Assembly (NCBI RefSeq): GCF_000504285.1 | Contig: NZ_KI632511.1 | Coordinates: 4,337,372 to 4,401,371 of the forward strand | From: Actinospica robiniae DSM 44927 | GTDB lineage: Bacteria; Actinomycetota; Actinomycetes; Streptomycetales; Catenulisporaceae | Length of the DNA: 64,000 bases | Reading direction: 5' to 3' | Shown here: positions 1 through 8,868 of the stretch, piece after piece | Layout: each line of letters begins with the position of its first letter | How positions within the stretch are numbered: position 1 is the stretch's first letter | The notes under the pieces: model-generated | Database searches by the model: none | The model's input: the letters and a program-made list of their open reading frames with translations, nothing else | Told to the model about the DNA's origin: nothing | Translations under genes and position numbers: made by a program

Positions 1-29
1 GACGGACCGGCAGCGGTCGGTGTCGCCGG

Positions 30-1046
30 GTGGTCTCGGCGACACCGACCGTGGAGAACGGCAATCCGTTAGGGCACAATGAGCGAGTGGGAGGAAGTCG
101 TAGAGTAATCAGGCCGTTGATCACCGTCCTGGTGATGGCCGCCCTGGCGGCGGGGGTCTGGACGTACGCCGCACGATCCGAGCCGGCCGGGCCGAAGTTC
201 GCACCGGCCGACGGCAGCGTGTACATAGGGGTATCGACGGACATAGGCAGGCTCGGCGTCTTCGACGAGACCGCCGGCATCGGTACGCACCCCGCCATCT
301 ACGATCAGTGGACGACGCCCGACGGCAGCGTCCAATCGATCCTGACCAACGCACGCACCAAGCCCGGCATGACTCCGATGATCTCGTGGAATCTGCCGCT
401 GACGAACGCGGCGGTCACCAGCGGGTCGAAGGATTCCTATATCAAAGCCCAGGCGGAAGCGATCCGCGCCTACGCCAAGCCGGTGTTCGTGCGGCTCGAC
501 TGGGAGATGAACGCCAACGCCGACTGGTACCCCGACTGGAACGAGCCGGCCGTCACCCCGGTCCAGTTCATCGCCTCCTGGCAGCACGTCTACCAGCTCT
601 TCCAGCAAGAAGGCGTGACGAACGCGGCGTTCGTCTGGTGCCCCACGCTGTGGGACGGCCCGGCCGACCAGAGTCCCAGCGCCTGGTACCCCGGCGACCA
701 GTACGTGGACTGGATCGGCGTCGACGCGTACCCGCAGAGCGCCAACGAGTCGTTCATCCTCACCGGCCCCGGCGGTCTGAACGACCAGGAGTCCTTCGCT
801 GCCCGGCACGCCAAGCCGATGATGGTCGCCGAATGGGCCCCCGCGCTCCCCCAGCCCGACACCGCCGCCGCCGTCGACCTGCTGTTCGACTTCGCCGCCG
901 AGTACCCGAAGACCGTCAAGGCCCTGGTCTACTTCGACTTCGACACGAACGGCAAGGACTACACCCTGGTCGATCACCCGATCGGCGCAGCCGAGTTCCG
1001 CAAGCGGGTGGACGGCAAAGCGCAGTTCCTGATGACGGTGCGGTGA
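30..1046 (+). CDS. Membrane-anchored or secreted GH26-like glycoside hydrolase
   Basis: About 338 residues. A basic N-terminus is followed by one hydrophobic segment (about residues 29-46, PLITVLVMAALAAGVWTYA), so the catalytic part should lie outside the cell, tethered or cleaved. The rest looks like a GH26-type TIM barrel: RLDWEMN (Glu about residue 153) fits the acid/base motif, and MVAEWAP (Glu about 269) fits the nucleophile. GH26 enzymes are mostly beta-mannanases; the exact substrate cannot be read here. The start is uncertain: the frame is open to the window edge, and GTG at 51 or 87 are alternatives; 87 would leave a short, typical signal-anchor N-terminus. It converges on the next gene with a 4-base gap. 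Confidence 0.7.
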   Translation: MVSATPTVENGNPLGHNERVGGSRRVIRPLITVLVMAALAAGVWTYAARSEPAGPKFAPADGSVYIGVSTDIGRLGVFDETAGIGTHPAIYDQWTTPDGSVQSILTNARTKPGMTPMISWNLPLTNAAVTSGSKDSYIKAQAEAIRAYAKPVFVRLDWEMNANADWYPDWNEPAVTPVQFIASWQHVYQLFQQEGVTNAAFVWCPTLWDGPADQSPSAWYPGDQYVDWIGVDAYPQSANESFILTGPGGLNDQESFAARHAKPMMVAEWAPALPQPDTAAAVDLLFDFAAEYPKTVKALVYFDFDTNGKDYTLVDHPIGAAEFRKRVDGKAQFLMTVR

Positions 1047-1050
1047 GCGG

Positions 1051-1542
1051 CTACCTTCTGCCGACGCAACGGGCCAGGCCGCGAGCCAGACACCGCGCCA
1101 CGAGGCATTGCCTGCCGGTCACGACGAATGTGACGTTGAACCCGCTGACTGCGAGACCGAGGCCGAACGCCGCCGCGATGAGCCAGCCGCTGCTCACCGG
1201 CCCGTCCGGCCCGGCCGCGGTCCACCCGTAGCCGGCCACGACGAGCGAGGCGAGCAGGACGCCGCCGACGATGCCTCCGTAGACCTGGGCGATGCGCTGG
1301 TGCCGGGAGAGGAAGTGCCTCCCCGCGGCGAGGATGAGACCGGCCGGGATCGCGCACCCGACGCCGATCACCGCGCCGATGACGCCACCGATGCCAATCA
1401 ACATAAGTACATCGGAAACCGGAGAATAGCTCGGCGGGGCGACGGCGAGGACAGCGGCGAGCAGCGTGCCGCCCAGCGCCCCCATGACGGCTCCCGTGCC
1501 CAGCGCACGCAGTATGACGTCTTCCCAGGAAGCTTTCCCCAT
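1051..1542 (-). CDS. Small multi-pass membrane protein, unknown function
   Basis: About 163 residues starting MGKASWED. The ATG at 1542 is chosen over an in-frame upstream start because a purine-rich GGGGACGGGG stretch lies just before it. Four hydrophobic segments are visible: GAVMGALGGTLLAAVLAVA, DVLMLIGIGGVIGAVIGVG, YGGIVGGVLLASLVVAGYG and WLIAAAFGLGLAVSGF. These are Gly/Ala-rich helices typical of small integral membrane proteins. The C-terminus is Cys/Arg-rich (CLVARCLARGLARCVGRR). No family or catalytic motif was recognised. It lies between the GH26-like gene and the encapsulin operon. Confidence 0.55.
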   Translation of the reverse strand: MGKASWEDVILRALGTGAVMGALGGTLLAAVLAVAPPSYSPVSDVLMLIGIGGVIGAVIGVGCAIPAGLILAAGRHFLSRHQRIAQVYGGIVGGVLLASLVVAGYGWTAAGPDGPVSSGWLIAAAFGLGLAVSGFNVTFVVTGRQCLVARCLARGLARCVGRR

Positions 1543-1633
1543 CAGTCCCCGTCCCCTCCCCAGAACCGGAAGTACTGGGTTCCAGCATGGCAGGTGGCTG
1601 ATGCGCCGATGCGGGCGGCCCTCGGGATCCAAG

Positions 1634-2452
1634 TCAGCGCGGCGTCTTCCCGTTCCGATCCCGCAGCTCGACCGCCGCCTCGGCGGTGTACGGCGTGAAG
1701 GTGAACGTCTCCTGGATGTAGAGCCGCACCTCGTTGTCGTCGTGCGAGTCGTAGCCGATCGACAGGTCCTGGCCGAGGTGCAGCTGGAAGTCGCCGCCGC
1801 GGGTGGAGAGCAGCAGACCGCCGGCGAGCGCGGGGGCCCAGATGATCTCGCCGTCGATGAGGCGGGTGACGTGGGTGGCCACGGGATAGCCGTGGTCGAC
1901 CGTCTCGGTCAGGGCGGTGTACCCGTCGGCGCCGAGCAGCAGGTGGTAGGGGCCTTCGACGCCGGCGAGGCGCAGCTTCGTCTCGGCTTGGGCGACGGCC
2001 GAGGGGTAGTCCTGGATCCGTTCCGGCAGGTCCACGGGGGCGTGGGTGGAGAAGCGGCGGATGCCGGTGATGCCGGCTTCGGGATAGCCGTCGGCGAGGG
2101 CGCGGTCTTCGGCGAAGACGATGTCGCGCACGGCGTCCTTCACCGGTTGCCAGTCGCTGTCCTGGGAGCCGCGTTCGACGTCGTCGATCGCGGCGCGGGT
2201 GAGCGTGAACGGAGCCCGGAGCTCGACCAACGGCTGGGACTCGCGCATCCAGGCACTGATGCCGGGGGCGCTCCCGCCGATCTGCTCGAGGTGGCCGGTG
2301 CTCACGGCGGCGAGCGGCGAGCCTTCGGCCTCGGTCACGTCGACGACGCGGCGCAGGGCGAGGTCGCGCAGGGCGGTGCGCCTGGCCTCCTCCTCGATCT
2401 GCTCCCAGGCCCCTTCGCTGATCGGGGCGAGTTCACGGTGCAGGTTGTTCAT
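1634..2452 (-). CDS. Encapsulin nanocompartment shell protein (family 1, linocin M18/Cfp29 type)
   Basis: 272 residues, the usual length of an HK97-fold family 1 encapsulin. It begins MNNLHRELAPISEGAW and carries the family landmarks RRVVDV, PFTLTRAAIDDVERGSQDSDW, GIRRFS, GPYHLLLG, DHGYP, GEIIWAPAL, STRGGDFQLHLGQDLSIGY and VRLYIQETFTF, closely matching the mycobacterial Cfp29 layout. Such proteins self-assemble into a hollow cytoplasmic shell that takes up cargo by a short C-terminal peptide. Its ATG overlaps the stop of the upstream DyP peroxidase gene by four bases (ATGA), so the two are translationally coupled. The C-terminal ELRDRNGKTPR is slightly longer than in Cfp29. Confidence 0.95.
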   Translation of the reverse strand: MNNLHRELAPISEGAWEQIEEEARRTALRDLALRRVVDVTEAEGSPLAAVSTGHLEQIGGSAPGISAWMRESQPLVELRAPFTLTRAAIDDVERGSQDSDWQPVKDAVRDIVFAEDRALADGYPEAGITGIRRFSTHAPVDLPERIQDYPSAVAQAETKLRLAGVEGPYHLLLGADGYTALTETVDHGYPVATHVTRLIDGEIIWAPALAGGLLLSTRGGDFQLHLGQDLSIGYDSHDDNEVRLYIQETFTFTPYTAEAAVELRDRNGKTPR

Positions 2453-3474
2453 GACGTGCTCGCTTTCAGGCTGCCGATACGCAGGGAACCGCCGGATCCG
2501 TCCGGCTCCGCGGCCGGGGGCGCGTCGAACGCGGCGCCGGCCGTCGCGCCGGGTTGTGGCGGGTCGTCGAGGAAGTCGGCGGGTGGGACGAAGTACAGGC
2601 CGCCGGTGACGGCGACGGAGAACTCCAGGATCCGGTCGCCGCGCGGTGCTTCGCCGGTGCCGAGGAACATCGCCTGCAGCATCTGCTCGATCACGGCCGC
2701 GCTGGCGGCGTAGCCGATGAAGTAGGTCCCGAACTCGCCGGCCTTCAGCTCGCCGAACGGCATGTTGAAGCGCATGATGTCGATCTCTTCGCCGCTCTCG
2801 TCGGTCACCGTGGTCAGGGCGACGTGCGAGTCGGCGGGCTTCTGCTCGTCCGGGATCTCGATGTTCTCGAGCTTGGTGCGGCCGATGACGCGCTCCTGCT
2901 CACCGACGCTGAGCGCGTTCCACGCGGTCAGGTCGTGCAGGTACTTCTGCACGATCAGATAGCTGCCGCCCTCGAACGGCTCGCCCGGGCCGATCAGGGC
3001 CGCGTTCAGGGCTTGAGTACCGTGCGGATTGGCCGTGCCGTCGACGAAGCCGAGCAGGTCGCGCCGGTCGAGGTAGCGGAAGCCGTGGGCCTCGTCGACG
3101 ATGGTGACGGCCGAGCCGAGCCGGTCGACCAGCCGGCGGGCGAGGTCGAAGCACAGGCCGGGGTTCTCAGCGCGGACGTGCAGCAGCACGTCACCAGGCG
3201 TGGCCGGCGCGGAGAACCGGGGGCCTTCGAGGGCCGCGAACGGGTGCAGCTCGGCCGGCTTGGGCGCTCCGAACAGCCGGTCCCAGGCCTCGGAGCCGAA
3301 CGCGGTGACGCAGGATAGGTCGCCGGTCGGGTAGCCGAACCCGGCTGAGTCGACCAGGTCGCCGAAGTCGGCGAGGGCTTCGCGCACGGCGTCCTCGCCG
3401 CCGGGGACGATCGTCGCCACCACGACCACCATGGCCGAGGTGAGCTCGCCCACGACCGGTTGCGGCTCGCTCAC
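2449..3474 (-). CDS. DyP-type heme peroxidase, encapsulin cargo
   Basis: 341 residues, GTG start with AAAGGGG upstream. The DyP signature GxxDG is present as GFVDGTANP (residues 142-150), followed by the family blocks GGSYLIVQKYLHDL, ADSHVALT, ImRFNMPFGE and GTYFIGYAAS. After a Pro/Ala-rich linker (about 300-327) the protein ends in GGSLRIGSLKASTS. This is a textbook encapsulin-targeting peptide (consensus near GSLGIGSLKGS), so the peroxidase should be packed inside the shell encoded directly downstream. DyP enzymes oxidise phenolics and dyes with H2O2. First gene of a two-gene operon. Confidence 0.95.
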   Translation of the reverse strand: MSEPQPVVGELTSAMVVVVATIVPGGEDAVREALADFGDLVDSAGFGYPTGDLSCVTAFGSEAWDRLFGAPKPAELHPFAALEGPRFSAPATPGDVLLHVRAENPGLCFDLARRLVDRLGSAVTIVDEAHGFRYLDRRDLLGFVDGTANPHGTQALNAALIGPGEPFEGGSYLIVQKYLHDLTAWNALSVGEQERVIGRTKLENIEIPDEQKPADSHVALTTVTDESGEEIDIMRFNMPFGELKAGEFGTYFIGYAASAAVIEQMLQAMFLGTGEAPRGDRILEFSVAVTGGLYFVPPADFLDDPPQPGATAGAAFDAPPAAEPDGSGGSLRIGSLKASTS

Positions 3475-3549
3475 CGGCGGACCCCTTTGTGCTCTACACC
3501 GCGCGCCTGCCGCGGCCGACGACTTTCACCGCCCTCCATCGTGTGGGTC

Positions 3550-3582
3550 GCCCGCGGCCGCGGGGTCGTGCGACCCGCGGGC
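3550..3582. terminator. Hairpin downstream of the GH35 gene
   Basis: GCCCGCGG...CCGCGGGC with an inner stem CCGCGGGGTCG-TG-CGACCCGCGG (one bulged G). It lies 17 bases past the GH35 stop on the minus strand and upstream of the peroxidase gene, so it probably separates the two transcription units. There is no U-tract, as is common in high-GC actinomycetes. Confidence 0.5.
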
Positions 3583-3598
3583 TGTCCCCCGTTCGGTC

Positions 3599-5392
3599 TC
3601 AGAACTCGAGCGGGCCCAGGTCCATCTGGGGGACGAAGCGTGCCTCGCCGTGGGCGGTGGCGTGCAGTTCGAGTACGACGAGTTCGTTGCCGTGCTCGCG
3701 CAGCACCGGTCCGGGCACGTACAGCGTCCGCTGCGGGCCGCGGGACCAGTAGCGTCCCAGGCAGAATCCGTTGATCCAGACGACGCCCTTGCCCCAGCCG
3801 TGGGTGTCGAGGAACAGGTCGCCGGTCTCGGGCAGGTCGAAGACGGCGCGGCCGAACGCCGGGCCGACGAGCGGCGTGGCCGGGGCAGAGCCCGCGGCGG
3901 CCTCCTCGCGCAGGGCGGCCGCGACCGGCTCGATGTCGTCGAGGTCGAGCGGGAGCACTTCCCATTCTGTGAGGGGCCGGCCGTTCACCCGCGCCGGGCC
4001 TATCAGGCCCTTGGGTTCGCCGATGCGCGGCCCGTAGTCGACCCGGCCGAGGTCCTCGACGAGCACGTCGAGGGTGCCGCGTGCGTTCGCCGGCAGCGGC
4101 AGCACGTGCTCGTGGTGGTCGCGCGAGAGCACGCCGACGGGGTCACGGTCCAGGAAGACCTGCGCGCGGTCGCGCACTTCCGACACGGCCAGCGCGAGCG
4201 TCGATGTGTCCTGATAATCGAGCTCTGTGCGGTAGAGCATGAAGCCGTGGTAGTGGCCGAGATCGTCGCACGTCGGCGGGTCCTGATGCGTACTCCAGCG
4301 CCCGACGCGGTCGAGCATCGCCCACAGCGGCACGCTCGCCTCGATCGGCGCCGAGAACGTGGGGCGGGGGGCGGCTTCGGCGTTCGGCGGCTCGCCCACC
4401 GGCGCGTACTTGGAGATCACGTCGCGCATCGCCCAGTACTTCTCGGTCGGGTTGCCCGCCTCGTCGAGCGGCGCGTCGTAGTCGTAGCTGGTGACGATCG
4501 GCGCGTAGGTGCCCTTGTGGTTGGCGCCGTTGGTGAAGCCGAAGTTCGTGCCGCCCTGGAGCATGTAGATGTTCACCGAGCCGCCTCGGGCGAGCAGCTC
4601 GTCCAGGCTGTGCGCGATCTCAGCCACCGGCGTGGTGTGGTGGTGCAGACCCCAGCTGTCGAACCAGCCGTTCCAGAACTCGGAGCACATCAGCGGGCCG
4701 GTCTGCTGGTGCTTGCGCAGCGTCTCCAGCCGCTCCGGCACCCGGGAGCCGAACGAGCCGGTCAGGTGCAGTTCGGGCAGGCTGCCGTTCTCCAGCATCG
4801 TATGCGTGGGCTGATCCACCGTGATCAGCGGCACGGTCACGCCGATCTCCCGGTTCAGCTCGGCCAGGGCCTTGAGATAGGCCTTGTCGTCGCCGTACGC
4901 GCCGTACTCGTTCTCCACCTGCATCAGGATGATCGGGCCGCCGCGATCGATCTGCCGCGGCACCAGGATCGGCGCGAGCTGCTGGTAGTACTCGGTGACG
5001 GCGGCCAGGTACGTCGGCTCGCTGCTGCGGATTCCGGTGCCGGGCCGCTGGAACAGCCACGCCGGCAGCCCGCCGTTGTCCCACTCCGCACAGATGTACG
5101 GACCTGGACGTACTATCGCATTCATGCCCTGTTCGGCCACCAGGTCGAGGAATCGGCCGAGGTCGAGCCCTGCTTCGGTCTCGAACACGCCCGGGCGCGG
5201 GCTGTGCGCGTTCCAGGCGACGTAGGTCTCGATGGTGTTCAGACCCATCCCGCGGGCCTTGGCGATGCGGTCGGCCCACTGGTCCGGATGGATCCGGAAG
5301 TAGTGCAGGGAGCCGGACAGGATCCGCCAGGGCTGCTCGTCGAGGAGGAAGTCGGTCTCGCCGATCGCGAACCGGCGCCCGGAGGTGGACAT
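3599..5392 (-). CDS. GH35 beta-galactosidase, cytoplasmic
   Basis: 597 residues from MSTSGRRF; this ATG is preferred because AGAAAGGAAC precedes it, whereas the longer frame to 5455 has no good site. The N-terminal TIM barrel shows GH35 hallmarks: LSGSLHYFRI, NTIETYVAWNAHSP, RPGPYICAEWDNGGLP, GGPIILMQVENEYGAYG (acid/base Glu about 162) and MCSEFWNGWFDSWG (nucleophile Glu about 238), then GGTNFGFTNGAN. The C-terminal half is beta-sandwich-like and ends with WGKGVVWINGFCLGRYW, the usual GH35 jelly-roll motif. There is no signal peptide, so it acts on imported oligosaccharides. Last gene of the ABC importer operon. Confidence 0.93.
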   Translation of the reverse strand: MSTSGRRFAIGETDFLLDEQPWRILSGSLHYFRIHPDQWADRIAKARGMGLNTIETYVAWNAHSPRPGVFETEAGLDLGRFLDLVAEQGMNAIVRPGPYICAEWDNGGLPAWLFQRPGTGIRSSEPTYLAAVTEYYQQLAPILVPRQIDRGGPIILMQVENEYGAYGDDKAYLKALAELNREIGVTVPLITVDQPTHTMLENGSLPELHLTGSFGSRVPERLETLRKHQQTGPLMCSEFWNGWFDSWGLHHHTTPVAEIAHSLDELLARGGSVNIYMLQGGTNFGFTNGANHKGTYAPIVTSYDYDAPLDEAGNPTEKYWAMRDVISKYAPVGEPPNAEAAPRPTFSAPIEASVPLWAMLDRVGRWSTHQDPPTCDDLGHYHGFMLYRTELDYQDTSTLALAVSEVRDRAQVFLDRDPVGVLSRDHHEHVLPLPANARGTLDVLVEDLGRVDYGPRIGEPKGLIGPARVNGRPLTEWEVLPLDLDDIEPVAAALREEAAAGSAPATPLVGPAFGRAVFDLPETGDLFLDTHGWGKGVVWINGFCLGRYWSRGPQRTLYVPGPVLREHGNELVVLELHATAHGEARFVPQMDLGPLEF

Positions 5393-5509
5393 GCGGGTGT
5401 TCCTTTCTGCGCGCAGGCGCGGCGCACCCACGTGCGGCCGGGCCGTGTCCTGCACTGCCCGGCCGCACGTTCGGATGAACTGGGTAAGGGTGCTGCTGCT
5501 ATGCCGCCG

Positions 5510-6877
5510 CTACTGCACGGTGACGGTGAAGCCCTGCTGCTGGCCGTACGTCGCGGACGCCTTGTACCAGGTGTCCAGGGCGGCGCCGATGTCCGTCTTG
5601 TTGGAGTACGCCTTGCCGACCGAGTCGGGGAAGATGCTGTTCGCGTAGACCTGGAACGGCATGTAGCTCCAACCCGGCAGCACCGAGGACGCGGCCCCGG
5701 CGAGCACCTGGTTGATCTTCTGCCCGCCGAAGTAGGCCGGAGCCTGGTTCTGGAACGAGCTGGAGCTCAGGATCGAGTTCTCCGCCGGGAAGCCGCCGGA
5801 GTCGGCCAGGATCTGCTCGCCCGCGTCCGTGCCCATGAACTGGACGAAGGCCGCCGCGACCAGCGCGTTGCTCGAACCCTTCATCACCGCGTCGGCGGAG
5901 CCGCCGTTCTCGGCCGAGGCCGCCGTGCCGCCGTCGTAGGTCGGCATCGGCGCGACCCGCCAGTCACCGGAGGCCGCGGCCGCCGAGCCCTCGAGGTTGG
6001 CCGGCATCCACGCGCCGGTCACCAGGGAGGCTATGGTGCCGTTGCCCAGCCCGGTGAACCACTGGCTGGACCAGCCGGCCACCTGCGAGAGCAGCCCCTT
6101 CTCCTCCAGCTGGTCCCACTCGGCCGCCCACTTCTTGGTGCCCGGGTCCTGGGTGTTGATGGTGACGTTCGTGGCGCTGCTGGCGGTGAACGGCTTGCCG
6201 CCGGCCTGCCAGATCATGCTGGTGGCGAAGCCGGGGTCGCCGGTGTCGCTGGTGATGTACTCCTTCGGGTCCGCCGCGTGCAGCTTCACCGCGTCCGCGA
6301 CGTACTCGTCCCAGGTGGTCGGCACGGTCAGGCCGTACTTGTCGAAGACCTTCTTGTTGTAGAACAGCGCCATCGGGCCGGTGTCCTGCGGGGTCGCGAC
6401 GAGGCTGCCGTTGATGTCGATCGCGTCCCACACGGCCTGCGGGTAGTCGCTCTTGAGGCTGTCGAGCCCGTAACCGTCCAGGGACTGGAGCGAGCCGCCG
6501 AGGGCGAACTGGGGCAGCGCGTAGTACTCGATCTGGGCCACGTCGGGCACGCCCGAGCCGGCCTTGAGCGCGTTCTGCAGCTTGGTGTACTCGGTGGTCG
6601 AGGTGCCCGCGTTCACCAGGTTGATCGTGACGTTCGGGTACTTCTTCTCGAACGCGGCGGCGATGTCCTTGTCCTGCGGCGCCCAGGCCCACACCGTGAG
6701 CGTCGACTTCTTCTGCAGCGCGGCGGCCATGTCGTTCGCGGCGGCGGTGCCGGTCGAGCTCGCCCCGCCGGAGCCCGAGCTGCTGCTGGAGCACGCGGTC
6801 AATCCGGCGGCGAGGACACCGACGGCCAGGGCGGCGGCGGAGCGGCGCCAGGCCCGGGTGCGCGTAGTTGCTGTCAT
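5510..6877 (-). CDS. Sugar-binding lipoprotein of ABC importer (SBP family 1)
   Basis: 455 residues. The N-terminus MTATTRTRAWRR, hydrophobic AAALAVGVLAAG and lipobox LTAC (Cys about 29) mark a lipoprotein anchored outside the membrane, followed by a Ser/Gly linker. The mature part has the family 1 solute-binding fold signature: LTVWAWAPQDKDIAAAFEKKYPNVTINLVN, PDVAQIEYYALPQFA, LFYNKKVFDKYGLTVPTTWDEY and the C-terminal ALDTWYKASATYG. AAAGGA precedes the ATG. It lies between two permease genes and a GH35 enzyme, so the ligand is probably a galactose-containing oligosaccharide (inference). No ATPase is encoded here; such systems often share an MsiK-type ATPase encoded elsewhere. Confidence 0.92.
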   Translation of the reverse strand: MTATTRTRAWRRSAAALAVGVLAAGLTACSSSSSGSGGASSTGTAAANDMAAALQKKSTLTVWAWAPQDKDIAAAFEKKYPNVTINLVNAGTSTTEYTKLQNALKAGSGVPDVAQIEYYALPQFALGGSLQSLDGYGLDSLKSDYPQAVWDAIDINGSLVATPQDTGPMALFYNKKVFDKYGLTVPTTWDEYVADAVKLHAADPKEYITSDTGDPGFATSMIWQAGGKPFTASSATNVTINTQDPGTKKWAAEWDQLEEKGLLSQVAGWSSQWFTGLGNGTIASLVTGAWMPANLEGSAAAASGDWRVAPMPTYDGGTAASAENGGSADAVMKGSSNALVAAAFVQFMGTDAGEQILADSGGFPAENSILSSSSFQNQAPAYFGGQKINQVLAGAASSVLPGWSYMPFQVYANSIFPDSVGKAYSNKTDIGAALDTWYKASATYGQQQGFTVTVQ

Positions 6878-6946
6878 GACGGTCCTTTCACTTCTTTGTG
6901 AGGGTGGCGTTCGTGAGCGGTGGTGCGGATGGAGCGGGTGGTGCGG

Positions 6947-7870
6947 TCACTGTTTGACGCTTCCGGCGGTCAGGCCCGACTGCCAGTAGCGCTGCATCAC
7001 CAGGAACACGGCCATGATCGGGATGACCATGAGCAGCGAGCCGGTGAGGACGAGGTTGAAGATGGGGACGCCGCCTGCCGTCTGCGACTGGGCGTTCCAC
7101 TGGTTCAGGCCCACCGTGAGGGGATACAGGCCGGGCTTGTTGAGCATGACCAGCGGCAGGAAGTAGTTGTTCCAGGTCTGCACGACCGCGAACAGCAGCA
7201 CCGTGATCATGCCGGGGCGCAGCAGCCGCAGCGCGATGGACAGGAAGATCCGCAATTCCCGGGCGCCGTCCACCCGGGCGGCCTCGAGCAGTTCGACCGG
7301 GATCGCGTCCCGGGCGAATATCCACATCAGGTAGAGCCCGAACGGGTTGATCAGCGACGGGATGATGATCGCCCAGTAGGTGTTGACCAGGCCCATCTTG
7401 CTGAACATCAGGAAGGTCGGGACCACCAGGATCGTGGCCGGGATCGCCACGGCCCCGAGCACGATCGCGAGCACGCCGCGCTTGCCCGGGAACTCGAACC
7501 GCGCCAGTCCATAGCCGGCCAGCGTGGCCAGGACGGTCGCTCCGCCGGCGCCCGCCGCGACGTAGAGCAGCGTGTTGCCGAACCAGTGCACGAACTCGTC
7601 ACCGTTGTAGGTGAGGGTCTGCTTGACGTTGTCGAAGAGCGAGAAGTGCCCGCCGAACCAGAGCCCGTTGGTGCTGAACAGGTTCGACTCCGACTTGGAG
7701 GCGTTGACGACCAGCCAGAACAACGGGAACAGCGAGTAGATCAGGCCGAGCGTCATCACGATCGTGAGCGTCGGAGACTTGCGCCGCTTGTTCGGGTTCC
7801 ACGCCTTGCGGGACCGGCGGGCCGGGCGCGCGGCGCCGCGGGCGGAGCGGTGGGCTTCGGTCACGGCCAT
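6947..7870 (-). CDS. Sugar ABC transporter permease (MalG type)
   Basis: 307 residues with a basic cytoplasmic N-terminus and about six transmembrane segments (first LTIVMTLGLIYSLFPLFWLVV). The EAA loop reads ELLEAARVDGARELRIFLSIALRLLRPGM, the contact site for the ATPase. WNNYFLPLVML and LNQWNAQ...PIFNLVLTGSLLMVIPIMAVFLVMQRYWQSGLTAGSVKQ are classic for the MalG-side permease of carbohydrate uptake type 1 transporters. Its start is one base from the stop of the MalF-type permease, so the two are coupled. The lipoprotein gene follows 69 bases later. Confidence 0.93.
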   Translation of the reverse strand: MAVTEAHRSARGAARPARRSRKAWNPNKRRKSPTLTIVMTLGLIYSLFPLFWLVVNASKSESNLFSTNGLWFGGHFSLFDNVKQTLTYNGDEFVHWFGNTLLYVAAGAGGATVLATLAGYGLARFEFPGKRGVLAIVLGAVAIPATILVVPTFLMFSKMGLVNTYWAIIIPSLINPFGLYLMWIFARDAIPVELLEAARVDGARELRIFLSIALRLLRPGMITVLLFAVVQTWNNYFLPLVMLNKPGLYPLTVGLNQWNAQSQTAGGVPIFNLVLTGSLLMVIPIMAVFLVMQRYWQSGLTAGSVKQ

Positions 7871-7871
7871 C

Positions 7872-8813
7872 TCAGGCTCCCTGCTTGCGCTGGCCGAGGC
7901 GCTGGACGAGGTAGGCGACGATCACCGTCAGCAGGCCCATGACGATGGCGATGGTGGCCGAGTAGTTGTACTCCTGGCCGTTGAAGGACAGGTTGTAGGC
8001 GTACCAGTTGGGCGTGTACGCGCTGCCGATCTGGTCCTTGGCGATCGGGTAGAGCACGGCCGGCTCGGTGAACAGCTGGAAGCTGCCGATGATCGAGAAG
8101 ACGGTGGCCAACAGCATCGCCGGGCGCAGCGCCGGGAGCTTGATATGCCAGATGATCCGCCACGCCCCGGCGTTGTCGAGTTCCGCGGCCTCGTAGATGT
8201 CGTGCGGGATCACCCGCAGCGCGGAGTAGAAGATCAGCATGTTGTAGCCGACGTACTCCCAGGTGACGATGTTGCCGATGGCCGGGAGCATCAGCGAGTT
8301 GCCGAGCGGGTCGGGCAGGTTGACGTGGAACCAGCGGTCGAACTCGCTGACCAGGCCGAACTGCGTGCCGTACATGAAGCCCCACATCAGCGCGCCGACG
8401 ACGGCGGGCACCGCATAGGGCAGGAAGACGGCGATCCGGTACAGCGGCGTCCAGTGCAGGCGTGCGCTGTCGACGGCGAAGGCCACGGCCAGCGCCAGGA
8501 CCAGCATCACCGGCACCTGCACGACCAGGAACAGCGCCACCCGCTCGAAGCCGGCCCAGAACTGCGGGTCCTTGAACGCCTCGGTGTAGTTGGCGAAGCC
8601 CGCGAACCGGTTGCCGCCGATGAGCTTGTCCTGGAACAGGCTCAGGTAGACGGCGTAGACGATCGGGGCGACCAGCGCGAACAGGAAGACCAGGAAGAAG
8701 GGGGCGACGAAGCCCCATCCCGTCCAGCGCGCGCGAAGCCGCCCCCGCCGTATCCGGCGTCGGGCTCCGGCGGCGCCGGCGTCACTGCCGGTCTCCGGTG
8801 TCAGCACTGTCAT
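7872..8813 (-). CDS. Sugar ABC transporter permease (MalF type)
   Basis: 313 residues from MTVLTPETG. This ATG is preferred to the GTG at 8843, which lies inside an operator-like palindrome. There are about six membrane helices, beginning GFVAPFFLVFLFALVAPIVYAVYLSLF. The EAA loop is DIYEAAELDNAGAWRIIWHIKLPALRPAM. The segment IGSFQLFTEPAVLY is typical of sugar permeases. It is the first gene of the permease-permease-lipoprotein-GH35 operon, divergent from a LacI repressor gene that probably controls it. Confidence 0.9.
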   Translation of the reverse strand: MTVLTPETGSDAGAAGARRRIRRGRLRARWTGWGFVAPFFLVFLFALVAPIVYAVYLSLFQDKLIGGNRFAGFANYTEAFKDPQFWAGFERVALFLVVQVPVMLVLALAVAFAVDSARLHWTPLYRIAVFLPYAVPAVVGALMWGFMYGTQFGLVSEFDRWFHVNLPDPLGNSLMLPAIGNIVTWEYVGYNMLIFYSALRVIPHDIYEAAELDNAGAWRIIWHIKLPALRPAMLLATVFSIIGSFQLFTEPAVLYPIAKDQIGSAYTPNWYAYNLSFNGQEYNYSATIAIVMGLLTVIVAYLVQRLGQRKQGA

Positions 8814-8835
8814 GGTCCATCCCGCGTTCGAGCCG

Positions 8836-8851
8836 ATGTTCACGTCAACAT
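8836..8851. promoter_or_regulatory. LacI-type operator 1
   Basis: ATGTTCACGTCAACAT is an inverted repeat, ATGTT-n-ACGT-n-AACAT, with a central CG typical of LacI-family sites. It overlaps the region just before the MalF-type permease start and lies about 105 bases from the lacI start. Confidence 0.65.
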
Positions 8852-8868
8852 GACGCTGGGGACGCTAC

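Noticed and set aside
3431-6901. 1156-codon open frame on the plus strand
   Set aside because: It runs antisense to the GH35 and sugar-binding lipoprotein genes, both with clear family motifs. Its translation is Arg/Val/Gly-rich without any recognisable domain, as expected for a GC-driven shadow frame.
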